Shown one piece after another: positions 1-8,172 of a stretch of 64,000 nt of DNA (its first letter is position 1; each line of letters opens with the position of its first letter). Below the pieces are notes generated by a model. The model saw nothing but the letters and a program-made list of their open reading frames with translations, ran no database searches and was not told the origin of the DNA. Origin of the DNA: Rathayibacter sp. SW19 (GTDB lineage: Bacteria > Actinomycetota > Actinomycetes > Actinomycetales > Microbacteriaceae); the NCBI RefSeq assembly GCF_030866825.1, contig NZ_CP133020.1, forward strand, positions 4,278,001-4,342,000, given 5' to 3'. The translations under genes and the position numbers were made by a program.

Positions 1-1135
1 CGTCTTCGACCCGGCCGAACGCGAGCTGCGCGACTGGTTCGTCGAACGGGCGACTTCGCTAGGGCTTGCGATTGAGACCGACCGCAACGGCAACATCTGG
101 GCCTGGTGGGGGCAGCCCGGCGCGAACGCGGTCGTCACCGGCAGCCACCTCGACTCCGTGCCGGGCGGAGGCGCGTTCGACGGGCCACTCGGGGTCGCCA
201 GCGCCCTCGACGCTGTCGCGCAACTGCAGCTCGAGGGCTTCACGCCCACCAGACCGTTCGCCGTCATGGTCTTCGCCGAAGAAGAAGGCTCCCGCTTCGG
301 TGTCGCCTGCCTGGGCTCGAGACTGCTGACCGGCGCGATCGATCCGACCCGCGCGGGCGCGCTGACGGATGCCTCCGACACAACCTTCGCGGATGCCGCA
401 CGCGACTTCGGTCTCGCCCCCGAACACTTCGGCGTCGACCGGGAAGCACTGAGTCGTATCGGTGTCTTCGTCGAACTCCATGTCGAGCAAGGCCGCGGCC
501 TAATCGAGCTGGACCGACCCGTCGGAGTCGCGTCGAGCATTCTGGCGCATGGTCGTTGGATGCTGCGCTTCGCCGGCCAGGGCAATCATGCGGGCACAAC
601 TGCGATGAGCGACAGGCACGATCCGATGCTTGCTGCCGCAGGAGCGGTGATCGCGGCCCGCGCGATCGCGACGGCGCACGCCGGGTCGCGTGCGACCGTG
701 GGACGCCTTGAACCGTTGCCAGGCGGCACGAATGTGATCGCCTCGCAGGTCGGCGTCTGGCTCGACGTGCGCGCGGATCGGGATGCCGACGCCCGCGCCG
801 TGGTTGGGGAGATCGCTGCCGCCGCTGCGGACGCGGCTGACGCGGAAGGCTGCGCCGTCGAGGTTGCGGAGGAGTCCTACAGCTCGGAGGTGCACTTCGA
901 CCAACAGTTGCGCGACCGGATCGCGCACGTGCTCGGGGACGCACGCGGCGACGCTCCGCTGCTGCCGACCGGTGCTGGGCACGATGCAGGCGTGCTTGCG
1001 GCACACGTGCCGACCGCGATGCTGTTCGTGCGCAATCCGAGCGGCATCTCGCATGCGCCGCAGGAGTTCGCTCGCGACGAGGACGCAGTCGCGGGCGCCG
1101 ACGCGCTGGTCACGGTCTTGAAAGAGTTGCTGTGA
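1..1135 (+). CDS. M20-family amidohydrolase (allantoate amidohydrolase / N-carbamoyl-amino-acid hydrolase type), 5' partial
   Basis: The reading frame is open from base 2 and its start lies before the window; 377 residues are visible. Motifs of the dinuclear-metal M20 carbamoylase group are present: GSHLDSVPGGGAFDGP (first metal His and bridging Asp), the acidic FAEEEGSRF, ELHVEQG, GQGNHAGTTAMSDRHDP (dimerisation/substrate loop) and a C-terminal GAGHDAG. Family members remove carbamoyl, ureido or formyl-type groups from amino-acid derivatives in the cytosol. The gene overlaps hutF by 4 bp (GTGA) and lies in a histidine-degradation block that shows no HutG. I infer it may act on N-formylglutamate, the HutF product, rather than on allantoate. 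The family is certain, the substrate is not. Confidence 0.85.
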   Translation, partial: VFDPAERELRDWFVERATSLGLAIETDRNGNIWAWWGQPGANAVVTGSHLDSVPGGGAFDGPLGVASALDAVAQLQLEGFTPTRPFAVMVFAEEEGSRFGVACLGSRLLTGAIDPTRAGALTDASDTTFADAARDFGLAPEHFGVDREALSRIGVFVELHVEQGRGLIELDRPVGVASSILAHGRWMLRFAGQGNHAGTTAMSDRHDPMLAAAGAVIAARAIATAHAGSRATVGRLEPLPGGTNVIASQVGVWLDVRADRDADARAVVGEIAAAAADAADAEGCAVEVAEESYSSEVHFDQQLRDRIAHVLGDARGDAPLLPTGAGHDAGVLAAHVPTAMLFVRNPSGISHAPQEFARDEDAVAGADALVTVLKELL

Positions 1136-2565
1136 TCATCCGAGCTGCGCAAGCGTGGCTGGGGGATCACTTCGTCAACGATGTACTCATTGAGACGGAT
1201 GCCTCCGGCCGCATCAGCCGGATCGATACAGGTCTTGATACGGCCGCGGACGGCCTACTCGACCAACAAAGTTCGGACGGAATCGCCGGTCGAGTAGCGA
1301 GCGCCAGCGAGCGTATCGAGACCACTGGCGAAGCCTCTACCGTGACCCGCAACGAGAACTCGCGCCTGAAGGCCGAGCTCGGCCTTTCCCTCGGCCTCGT
1401 CGTGCCCGGATTCGGCAACGCGCACTCGCACGCCTTCCATCGTGTGTTGCGGGGCCGCACACACGACAACGGCGGTGACTTCTGGCAGTGGCGCACGTCG
1501 ATGTATGCCGCTGCCGACATGTTGAACCCCGACAGCTATCGCGACCTCGCCACCAGGGTTTTCTCCGAAATGGTCGCCTGCGGCTACACGGCGGTCGGCG
1601 AGTTCCACTATGTGCATCATCAACCGGACGGCACGCCCTATCCCCCGGCGCACGGTATGGAGTTGGCGTTGGCTGATGCGGCCGAGGCGGCGGGCATCCG
1701 TTTGGTGCTGCTCGACACCTGCTATCTGACGGGCGGAATCGGCAAACCGCCGGAGCCGAGCCAGCGGCGCTTTTCGGATGGGTCGGCATCCGCTTGGCTG
1801 GACCGCTGGGCGCGCCTGCGCGACGCGCTCGAGGGCCGCCCGTTAGTCACGCTGGGCGCCGCGATTCACTCGGTTCGGGCGGTGCCGCGCGAGGCGATGG
1901 CCGAGATTGCACGCGAGCTGCCCGCTGACGTGCCGCTGCACATCCATCTGTCGGAGCAACCGCAAGAGAACGCGGACTCCTTGGCCGCCTATGGACGCAC
2001 GCCGACAGCGCTGCTCGCTGAAGTTGGATTGTTATCGGCGCGGCTGAACGCCGTGCACGCGACCCACCTGACCGACGACGACATTCGTATGCTTGGTGAG
2101 GCATCCGTCGGGGTTGTGATGTGTCCGACAACGGAAGCCGATCTTGGCGACGGCATCGGTCCGGCCAGACGGCTCGCGGATGCCGGTGCGCACCTGTCGA
2201 TCGGCAGCGACCAGAATGCGGTCATCGACCCGCTGCTCGAGTTGCGCGGGCTCGAATATGGCGAGCGGTTGTCATCGGGCCAGCGCGGTCGGTTCAGTCC
2301 AGAGCAACTGTGGCAGATCGGAGGCGCCGGCGGCTACCGTGCGCTCGGGTTGGACTCTGGAGCCGGCGGCACGAGTACCGGGATCGCGGTCGGCGAGTAT
2401 TGCGACCTCGTCGAGCTCGACCCGAGCTCGCTGCGCACGGGTGGCGCGGAGCCGGCGCAGCTGCCGATGGTGGCGACCGCGTCGGACGTGACGCGCGTGA
2501 TCGTTGGCGGTCGCGTCGTCTCGCCCGAGCGCTGGTCGAGTGGTCCGCGAGCTTTCGGTCCCTGA
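1132..2565 (+). CDS. hutF: Formimidoylglutamate deiminase HutF (with in-frame repeat insertion)
   Basis: The 477-residue amidohydrolase has the HutF pattern: metal-binding HSH at about residues 98-100 within PGFGNAHSHAFHRVLRG, then HIHLSEQ, NAVHATHLTDDD and GSDQNAVIDPL for the remaining ligands. It deiminates N-formimidoylglutamate to N-formylglutamate and ammonia. The GTG start overlaps the stop of the upstream M20 hydrolase, so the two are translationally coupled. Residues about 34-65 are encoded by a family A repeat (1231-1325), an in-frame insertion between the N-terminal beta strands and the catalytic barrel that no homologue should need; it makes the protein somewhat longer than the usual ~450 residues. 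The stop codon itself lies in a family B repeat fragment. All metal ligands are intact, so I do not call it a pseudogene. Confidence 0.9.
   Translation: MIIRAAQAWLGDHFVNDVLIETDASGRISRIDTGLDTAADGLLDQQSSDGIAGRVASASERIETTGEASTVTRNENSRLKAELGLSLGLVVPGFGNAHSHAFHRVLRGRTHDNGGDFWQWRTSMYAAADMLNPDSYRDLATRVFSEMVACGYTAVGEFHYVHHQPDGTPYPPAHGMELALADAAEAAGIRLVLLDTCYLTGGIGKPPEPSQRRFSDGSASAWLDRWARLRDALEGRPLVTLGAAIHSVRAVPREAMAEIARELPADVPLHIHLSEQPQENADSLAAYGRTPTALLAEVGLLSARLNAVHATHLTDDDIRMLGEASVGVVMCPTTEADLGDGIGPARRLADAGAHLSIGSDQNAVIDPLLELRGLEYGERLSSGQRGRFSPEQLWQIGGAGGYRALGLDSGAGGTSTGIAVGEYCDLVELDPSSLRTGGAEPAQLPMVATASDVTRVIVGGRVVSPERWSSGPRAFGP
1231..1325. repeat. Family A palindromic repeat inside hutF
   Basis: The left part starts GGTCTTGATACGGC and ends CTACTCGACCAAC (1231-1267). 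After a 20-bp centre comes the inverted right part, which begins GGTCGAGTAGCGAGCG and ends GTATCGAGACC (1288-1323). The same sequence elements form the intergenic arrays near 2.6, 7.9 and 34.2 kb. Here the element is within the coding sequence and keeps the frame. Confidence 0.85.
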
Positions 2566-2577
2566 GCGCAGCCGACG
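2553..2577. repeat. Family B repeat fragment at the hutF stop
   Basis: The segment GGTCCCTGAGCGCAGCCGA, a variant of the family B half-element, straddles the end of hutF. Its TGA is the hutF stop codon. Related copies are at 10541-10585 and in several coding sequences. Confidence 0.6.
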
Positions 2578-2588
2578 GGCGAGCAGAC

Positions 2589-2826
2589 GTATCGAGACCT
2601 CGCACCGTCGTCGTCGGGGGTCTCGATACACGTACTCGCTGCGCTCGTGCGTTACTCGACCAACGGGTGCGTACTCGCTGCGCTCGTGCGTTACTCGACC
2701 AACGAGGTGCGTACTCGCTGCGCTCGTGCGTTACTCGACCAACGAGGTGCGTACTCGCTGCGCTCGTGCGTTACTCGACCAACGGGGTGCGTACTCGCTG
2801 CGCTCGTGCGTTACTCGACCACCGGG
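2589..2826. repeat. Family A repeat array with 40-bp tandem units between hutF and hutD
   Basis: An inverted GTATCGAGACC / GGTCTCGATAC pair (about 2589-2628) is followed by five near-identical head-to-tail units ending about 2666, 2706, 2746, 2786 and 2826. Full units are 40 bp and contain GTACTCGCTGCGCTCGTGCG and TTACTCGACCAACG. The array fills the gap between the convergent hutF and hutD genes, and its last copy encodes the end and stop codon of HutD. It probably doubles as a two-way terminator. Confidence 0.9.
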
Positions 2827-3413
2827 CGCTTGTGCGCCGACAACTCGATGACGGCACAGACAGCCTCGGACGAACCGCGCGCGAGCAGGCTCAACTCCGC
2901 ATCGCCCATCCGCAGGCAGTCTCCCGGGTCGAGCGAGACCGCGCTCGTGTCTGACTCGGCGTGCACCGTCTCATCCGCCGCGTTGTAGACCAGCAGTGTC
3001 GCGGCCGTGCTCGCGATGCGCTCGCGACCGCGAACGGTCACCCAACGCATCCGCCCGGCAACGCGATCCGCGGCGAAGATGAGGTTGAAGTCGCGAATCG
3101 GGCCGCCGAGCAGCTCGCAGTTCGTGATTGCGCCCCCGTCGAACGCGAATGCGTCGTGCCGCCGCAGCGGGCGCGACCGTTCACCGCCGACGGTGAGCTG
3201 CATTCCCTCCCCCTCAAGCACTGAGATGATCCGCCGGTAGCCGTCGAAGATCGAGAACGGGCCATTGTCAGCGACGTCAGCGATCGACACGCGCCAGAGC
3301 ATCCGCCCGGTCGCAGCATCGTCGAGTCGCGCGACCTCGAGCGTTGTGCCTGCGCCGTTCTTCCACGGCATCCGCACCTGGTCGGCCGCCCGATAGACGC
3401 TCGCCGTGCCCAT
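2811..3413 (-). CDS. hutD: HutD family protein
   Basis: The 200-residue protein matches the HutD/Ves cupin-like family: MPWKNGAGTT near the N-terminus, LWRVSIADVADNGPFS and GYRRIISVLEGEGM in the first half. HutD proteins accompany histidine-utilisation genes and are thought to tune the pathway, perhaps by binding formylglutamate; no enzymatic role is established. It starts 2 nt after the stop of the upstream PEP-mutase-like gene, so the two form an operon. The C-terminal PVVE and the TAA stop lie within a family A repeat, so the natural C-terminus may have been replaced by repeat sequence. It is convergent with hutF. Confidence 0.88.
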   Translation of the reverse strand: MGTASVYRAADQVRMPWKNGAGTTLEVARLDDAATGRMLWRVSIADVADNGPFSIFDGYRRIISVLEGEGMQLTVGGERSRPLRRHDAFAFDGGAITNCELLGGPIRDFNLIFAADRVAGRMRWVTVRGRERIASTAATLLVYNAADETVHAESDTSAVSLDPGDCLRMGDAELSLLARGSSEAVCAVIELSAHKRPVVE

Positions 3414-3415
3414 CG

Positions 3416-4246
3416 TCAGGCATCACCGAACGCCGCGGTGACCGCTGCACTACCGGCCCGAGACTGCGCCGCGAAGCCATACGTGCCGTACTCCAGAAAC
3501 TCACGAGCCGCCTCGGCCGCGACACCGTATGCGGCGAACGCGAACGCCCCGCCGACCGAGATCCGGGCGACCCCGAGGGCACCCAACTCTGCCACTGTCG
3601 GCGCGGTCGGGCGCGCGAGCACGTTGACAGGGCGATCCACCGAGGTCACGATCGAGCGGATGTCTTCAGCCAGCGTCACACCCGGCGCGTACAAGACGTC
3701 TGCCCCGGCCTCTTGATACGCCTGCAACCGGCGGATCGTGTCCGCGAGGTCCGGCCGCCCGTGGAAATAGTTCTCTGCGCGGCCCGTCAGAACGAAGTGC
3801 GGGTCAATACCGTGTGCTGCCTCCGCGGCGGCGCGCACCCGGTCCGCGGCGGCGGCCAGGTCGAGAACTGGGGAGTCAGGGTTGTCAGTACTGTCTTCAA
3901 TCGAGCCGCCGGCCAGCCCGCTCTGTGCCGCAAGCGTGTAGGTGTCCGCGACGGTGGCGAGGTCGGCACCGAATCCGTTCTCCAGATCGGCACTGACCGG
4001 CAGGGCTGTCGCCCGCACGATTTCGGCGGCGTGCGCCAGCGCCTCGTCGCGTGTCACCTGGCCGTCCAGCCGCCCAACGGATGCCGCGAACCCGCTGCTC
4101 GTCGTCGCCAGCGCCTCGAAACCCATCGCCGCAAACATGCGGGCGGAGCCGACGTCCCACGGGTTTGGCAAGAGGAGCGGCGTCGCGCCGCGATGGAGCG
4201 CAAGAAACTGTTCGGATAGCGAGGTGGCGGAAGCGGGGGTGGACAT
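3416..4246 (-). CDS. Isocitrate lyase / phosphoenolpyruvate mutase superfamily protein
   Basis: This 276-residue TIM-barrel protein has LLLPNPWDVGSARMFAAMGF at the N-terminus, ADLENGFG in place of the metal-binding DxDxGYG of the family, SIEDS, and a C-terminal RISVGGAFAF. The KKCGH catalytic loop of true isocitrate and methylisocitrate lyases is missing, so it belongs to the poorly characterised PEP-mutase-like branch with C-C or C-P lyase or hydrolase chemistry. It is translated as a unit with hutD (2-nt gap). Substrate unknown. Confidence 0.8.
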   Translation of the reverse strand: MSTPASATSLSEQFLALHRGATPLLLPNPWDVGSARMFAAMGFEALATTSSGFAASVGRLDGQVTRDEALAHAAEIVRATALPVSADLENGFGADLATVADTYTLAAQSGLAGGSIEDSTDNPDSPVLDLAAAADRVRAAAEAAHGIDPHFVLTGRAENYFHGRPDLADTIRRLQAYQEAGADVLYAPGVTLAEDIRSIVTSVDRPVNVLARPTAPTVAELGALGVARISVGGAFAFAAYGVAAEAAREFLEYGTYGFAAQSRAGSAAVTAAFGDA

Positions 4247-4343
4247 AGCGCCACACTATCCCCAGCCGGGGACACGCGTCGCGGCGCGCGTCGCTACTCC
4301 TGTCGTTGCACGCGCCGCTGCGCCCCTCCACAACACCAGTCCG

Positions 4344-4970
4344 CTACACGCCCAGGAGCAACCGGGTGCCGAGAGCGATCATCGTGACGGCGATCGCCGC
4401 ATCCAGAATCCGCCACGCAATCGGGCGCGCGAAGAGCGGGCCGAGAAAGCGGGCGCCGAAACCGAGCAGCGAGAACCAGAGCACGCTGCCGATCGCCGCA
4501 CCGATGCCGAATGCCCAGCGGCCCGCATCACCGTGCGTGTTCGCGACCGACCCGAGCAGCAGCACGGTGTCGAGATACACGTGCGGGTTCAGCCAGGTCA
4601 GGGCGAGAACGGTCAGCACAGCCGTGCGCAGCGATGGTCGCGCGGCGGACGCATCCGCCTGCAAGACCTGGCGCTTGAACGCTCGCCGCGCGGCGAGCAG
4701 CCCGTAGCCGAACAGGAACGCGGCCCCGGCGTAGCGGATCACCGTCAGCGCCACCGGGAATTGCTTGATCAGGAACCCGATCCCGGAGATTCCAAGCGCG
4801 ATCAGCACGATGTCCGACAGCGCACAGATCGCCACGATCACCGCGATGTGCTCGCGGCGGATGCCCTGCCGCAGCACGTACGCGTTCTGCGCACCGATGG
4901 CGATGATCAGCGACAACCCGAGCCCCAGCCCGGCCGCCGCCGTCGCGATCAGCGCGGGCAGACTCTCCAT
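4344..4970 (-). CDS. argO: LysE/ArgO family amino-acid exporter
   Basis: A 208-residue membrane protein with about six hydrophobic segments and the family signature GLSLIIAIGAQNAYVLRQG near the N-terminus. Members export L-arginine and L-lysine across the cytoplasmic membrane. It is divergent from a LysR regulator of the ArgP/LysG type, the classical exporter-regulator pair. I chose the ATG at 4970: a TAGAGT -10 box lies 7 nt upstream with TTGGAC 18 nt further, which fits leaderless translation. An in-frame GTG 18 nt earlier (4988) is the alternative. Confidence 0.88.
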   Translation of the reverse strand: MESLPALIATAAAGLGLGLSLIIAIGAQNAYVLRQGIRREHIAVIVAICALSDIVLIALGISGIGFLIKQFPVALTVIRYAGAAFLFGYGLLAARRAFKRQVLQADASAARPSLRTAVLTVLALTWLNPHVYLDTVLLLGSVANTHGDAGRWAFGIGAAIGSVLWFSLLGFGARFLGPLFARPIAWRILDAAIAVTMIALGTRLLLGV

Positions 4971-4977
4971 GGCTTCG

Positions 4978-5041
4978 ACTCTAGGCACGCATTTATGTTC
5001 AGTCCAACTAATGTTTCTACGGATGCATTAGCGTTGCTAAT
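4978..5041. promoter_or_regulatory. argO promoter and LysR-type operator in the argO-argP gap
   Basis: On the minus strand TTGGAC (5002-5007) and TAGAGT (4978-4983) are spaced by 18 nt and the argO ATG follows after 7 nt. A perfect inverted repeat ATTAGC-GTT-GCTAAT at 5027-5041 ends 1 nt before the argP start codon. It fits the T-N11-A box of LysR regulators and would combine argO activation with argP autorepression. Confidence 0.6.
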
Positions 5042-5042
5042 C

Positions 5043-6059
5043 ATGGAACTTCAACTTGAGCAGCTGCGTGCGTTCGTCGCCGTCGTCGACAGCGGCACCT
5101 TCGAGGCGGCAGCGCGGCAGCTTCGCGTGACCCCGTCGGCCATTAGTCAGCGCATCAAGGCACTGGAGGGCTCAGTCGGCCGGGTGCTGCTACAGCGCGT
5201 CAAACCCGTGCGCGTGACCTCGTCAGGCGAGGCGGTGCTGCGCCTGGCACGCCAGGTGACACTGCTCGAAGACGAGGCGGCACAAGCGCTCGGCGTCGAG
5301 GTGCGCGGTGGCGGTGGCGCGGAGCGTGGCGCCGCGCAAGGCAGCGCCGCAGCCGGTGACGTCTCGGCAGGCGATGCCTCGACTGCCGGACCGGGCGATC
5401 CGGATGCTGTCCGCCCCTTCACGTCGATCCCTCTGGTCATCAACTCCGACTCGCTAGCCACCTGGGCGCTGCCTGCGCTGGCACGGGTCGCAGCCGCCCA
5501 TCGCGTCGTCTTCGACGTGTTTCGCGAAGACCAGGACCACTCGACCGCGCGCCTGCGCGACGGCAGCGTGATGGCGGCGATCACCTCGGTGTCCGATCCG
5601 GTCCAAGGCTGCATCGTTCGCCCGCTCGGCCAGATGCGGTACCGCCCGATGGCCAACCCCGAGTTCGCGGACCGCTGGTTCGCGAACGGAGTGACAGCAT
5701 CCGCTCTGCGTGCGGCGCCGGTCGTCATCTACGACCGCAGCGACGATCTGCAGGATCGCTACCTGCGGCAGCACGAGGCGCGCGGCGACCATAGCGGGCA
5801 CGGCGGCGAGCTGCCTGCGCAGCCGCGCCATTTCATCCCCGCATCGAGCGAGTTCTTCACTGCAGTGCGGCTCGGTCTCGGCTGGGGCATGCTCCCTGCT
5901 GCGCAGATCGGAGAGCTGGAAGCGACCGGTGAGTTGGTCGCGATCGGTGAGGATGACATCCGCGTGCCGCTGTACTGGCAGCAATGGCGGCTGCACTCTC
6001 GGCTTCTCGGCGCGGTCGCTGACGAGATCGCGGTTGTAGCGGCCCACAGCCTGCGCTAG
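5043..6059 (+). CDS. argP: LysR-family regulator of the ArgP/LysG type
   Basis: This 338-residue protein starts with the typical winged helix (LEQLRAFVAVVDSGTFEAAA, VTPSAISQRIKALE, residues about 4-50) and ends with a periplasmic-binding-like effector domain, with FIPASSEFFTAVRLGLGWGM near the C-terminus as in ArgP/LysG. It should sense intracellular lysine or arginine and activate the divergent argO. An Ala/Gly-rich stretch of about 35 residues (around residues 85-125) separates the DNA-binding and effector domains and is longer than usual. The ATG at 5043 was chosen because it sits at the start of family homology; the frame stays open well upstream without meaning. Confidence 0.88.
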   Translation: MELQLEQLRAFVAVVDSGTFEAAARQLRVTPSAISQRIKALEGSVGRVLLQRVKPVRVTSSGEAVLRLARQVTLLEDEAAQALGVEVRGGGGAERGAAQGSAAAGDVSAGDASTAGPGDPDAVRPFTSIPLVINSDSLATWALPALARVAAAHRVVFDVFREDQDHSTARLRDGSVMAAITSVSDPVQGCIVRPLGQMRYRPMANPEFADRWFANGVTASALRAAPVVIYDRSDDLQDRYLRQHEARGDHSGHGGELPAQPRHFIPASSEFFTAVRLGLGWGMLPAAQIGELEATGELVAIGEDDIRVPLYWQQWRLHSRLLGAVADEIAVVAAHSLR

Positions 6060-6067
6060 ACCGGGTA

Positions 6068-6120
6068 TTTGACGCTAGCCCGGATTGGCAACCGGCTGCC
6101 AGTCCGGGGCGTCGTCAAAA
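6068..6120. terminator. Large hairpin after argP / before hutU
   Basis: The arms TTTGACG (6068-6074) plus CCGGATTGGCA (6080-6090) pair with TGCCAGTCCGG (6097-6107) plus CGTCAAA (6113-6119), leaving a 6-nt loop and one small bulge. It starts 8 nt after the argP stop and ends in AAAA, so it may terminate transcription or act in the hutU leader. A second perfect pair GTCCGG/CCGGAC follows at 6164-6179. Confidence 0.55.
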
Positions 6121-6233
6121 CTCCGGGCCGGCGTGGAGACAACGTTCGCACGCGCTGCCCGCCGTCCGGGATACCGGACAGAACACGAGCGGGCACGGTT
6201 GCCGCGACATCCGCTCTCGTGTGCACTGTTGGT

Positions 6234-7901
6234 ATGGCTACTTCACGCACCGTACGCGCACCCCGAGGCACCACTCTGACCGCCAAGAGCTGGCAGACCG
6301 AGGCGCCCATGCGCATGCTCATGAACAACCTCGACCCAGAGGTCGCCGAGCGCCCAGACGACCTCGTCGTCTACGGCGGCACCGGTCGCGCCGCCCGCAG
6401 CTGGGATGCCTACGAGGCGATCATCCGCACGCTGACAACGCTCGAGTCCGATGAGACGCTGCTCGTGCAGTCCGGCAAACCGGTCGGCGTCTTCCGCACC
6501 CACGAATGGGCACCACGCGTGCTCATCGCCAACTCGAACCTCGTGCCGGACTGGGCCACTTGGCCGGAATTCCGCCGGCTCGAAGACCTCGGTCTAACCA
6601 TGTACGGACAGATGACCGCGGGCAGCTGGATCTACATCGGCACCCAGGGCATCCTGCAGGGCACGTACGAAACGTTCGCCGCCATCGCCGAGAAGCGATT
6701 CGGTGGCACCCTCGCGGGCACCCTCACGCTGACCGGCGGATGCGGCGGCATGGGCGGCGCTCAACCCCTCTCGGTCACGATGAACGAGGGCGTGGTCCTG
6801 ATCGTGGACGTCGATCGCGACCGCCTCCAGCGTCGGGTCGACCACGGTTACCTCGACGAGCTCACAGACGACCTCGACGACGCCATCGCACGGGTCACCG
6901 CCGCGAAGGGGGAGCGGCGCGCCTTGTCGGTCGGCCTGGTCGGCAACGCTGCGACGGTATTCCCCGAGCTGCTGAAACGCGGCACGCCGATCGACATCGT
7001 CACCGACCAGACCAGCGCGCACGATCCGCTCAGCTATCTCCCGATCGGCATCTCCGTCGAGGAGTGGCACCGGGCTGCCGCAGCGGATCCCGAAGGGTTC
7101 ACCGCGAAAGCGCGCGCATCGATGGCCGCCCAAGTCGGCGCAATGGTCGCATTCCAAGATGCCGGCGCCGAGGTCTTCGACTACGGCAACTCCATCCGTG
7201 CAGAGGCGAAGCTCGGCGGGTTCGAGCGCGCGTTCGAATTCCCCGGGTTCGTGCCCGCATACATCCGCCCGCTGTTCGAAGAGGGCAAGGGCCCGTTCCG
7301 GTGGGCTGCTCTCTCCGGAGACCCGGCCGACATCGCGGCGACCGACCGCGCCATCCTGGAGCTGTTCCCCGAGGACGAGCACCTGCGCCGCTGGATCACC
7401 AAGGCGCAGGACAAGGTGCACTTCGAGGGCCTGCCTGCGCGTATCTGCTGGCTTGGCTACAAGGAGCGCCACCTTGCCGGGCTGAAGTTCAACGAGCTGG
7501 TCGCATCGGGTGAAATCACCGCCCCGATCGTGATCGGCCGCGACCACCTCGACTCGGGCTCGGTAGCCTCGCCGTACCGGGAAACCGAAGGCATGAAGGA
7601 CGGATCGGATGCTATCGCCGACTGGCCGCTGCTGAACGCACTGCTGAACACGGCGTCGGGCGCCACCTGGGTCTCCATCCATCACGGCGGTGGTGTGGGC
7701 ATCGGTCGGTCCATCCACGCCGGTCAGGTCACCGTCGCAGACGGCACTCCGCTGGCCGCCGAGAAGCTCGCCCGTGTGCTCGTCAACGACCCGGGCACCG
7801 GCGTGATGCGGCATGTCGACGCCGGCTACGAACACGCCGCCGAGGTCGCCCGCGAGCGCGGACTGCGCGTGCCGATGCTCGAAACCCCGGTGGTCGAGTA
7901 G
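6234..7901 (+). CDS. hutU: Urocanate hydratase HutU
   Basis: The 555-residue protein is full length for urocanase, the NAD+-dependent enzyme that hydrates urocanate to imidazolonepropionate. Family features include YGGTGRAARSW near residue 42, the NAD-binding LTGGCGGMGGAQPLSVTMNEG region (about 165-185), DQTSAHDPLSYLP, the cysteine-bearing ARICWLGYKER, and HHGGGVGIGRSIHAGQV near the C-terminus. The start is the ATG at 6234, where homology begins; the frame is open upstream without support. The last codons, PVVE and the TAG stop, fall exactly at the start of a family A repeat. hutI lies 293 bp downstream behind that repeat array. Confidence 0.95.
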   Translation: MATSRTVRAPRGTTLTAKSWQTEAPMRMLMNNLDPEVAERPDDLVVYGGTGRAARSWDAYEAIIRTLTTLESDETLLVQSGKPVGVFRTHEWAPRVLIANSNLVPDWATWPEFRRLEDLGLTMYGQMTAGSWIYIGTQGILQGTYETFAAIAEKRFGGTLAGTLTLTGGCGGMGGAQPLSVTMNEGVVLIVDVDRDRLQRRVDHGYLDELTDDLDDAIARVTAAKGERRALSVGLVGNAATVFPELLKRGTPIDIVTDQTSAHDPLSYLPIGISVEEWHRAAAADPEGFTAKARASMAAQVGAMVAFQDAGAEVFDYGNSIRAEAKLGGFERAFEFPGFVPAYIRPLFEEGKGPFRWAALSGDPADIAATDRAILELFPEDEHLRRWITKAQDKVHFEGLPARICWLGYKERHLAGLKFNELVASGEITAPIVIGRDHLDSGSVASPYRETEGMKDGSDAIADWPLLNALLNTASGATWVSIHHGGGVGIGRSIHAGQVTVADGTPLAAEKLARVLVNDPGTGVMRHVDAGYEHAAEVARERGLRVPMLETPVVE

Positions 7902-8172
7902 GCGGCCCGGTGGTCGAGTAACGAGCGTGAGCGAGTGTATCGAGACCCGGTGCGGGACACGGGGTCTCGATACGCCGGCTCGCTGCGCTCGCAGGCTACT
8001 CGACCAGCTGGAGCATACGCCGGTTCGCTGCGCTCGCGGGCTACTCGACCAGCGGTACCGGTGGTCGAGTAACGGCCGAGCGCAAGCGAGGTCGTGTATC
8101 GAGACCCGACTGTGCGGGACACGAAGATCGCGATACGCCGGCTCGCTGCGCTCGCGGGCTACTCGACCAGCA
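7889..8172. repeat. Family A repeat cluster between hutU and hutI
   Basis: The stretch contains at least three GGTGGTCGAGTA starts and several GGCTACTCGACCAG ends in opposite orientations, with GTATCGAGACC and GGTCTCGATACG cores. The inverted copies can fold into long hairpins. It begins inside the last hutU codons and ends about 10 nt before the hutI Shine-Dalgarno sequence, so it separates two genes that should form one operon. Confidence 0.88.

Noticed and set aside
1132..2565. hutF as a pseudogene because of the repeat
   Set aside because: The insertion keeps the frame, all metal-binding motifs and the coupled start remain; functional loss is not shown by sequence.
2629..2826. Possible CRISPR array
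   Set aside because: The 40-bp units are contiguous and nearly identical over their whole length, without unique spacers, and no cas genes are near. They belong to the family A repeats.
3942..5042. Long upward extension of the argP reading frame
   Set aside because: It runs antisense through the PEP-mutase-like and argO genes with Arg/Ala/Gln-rich nonsense; LysR homology begins at 5043.
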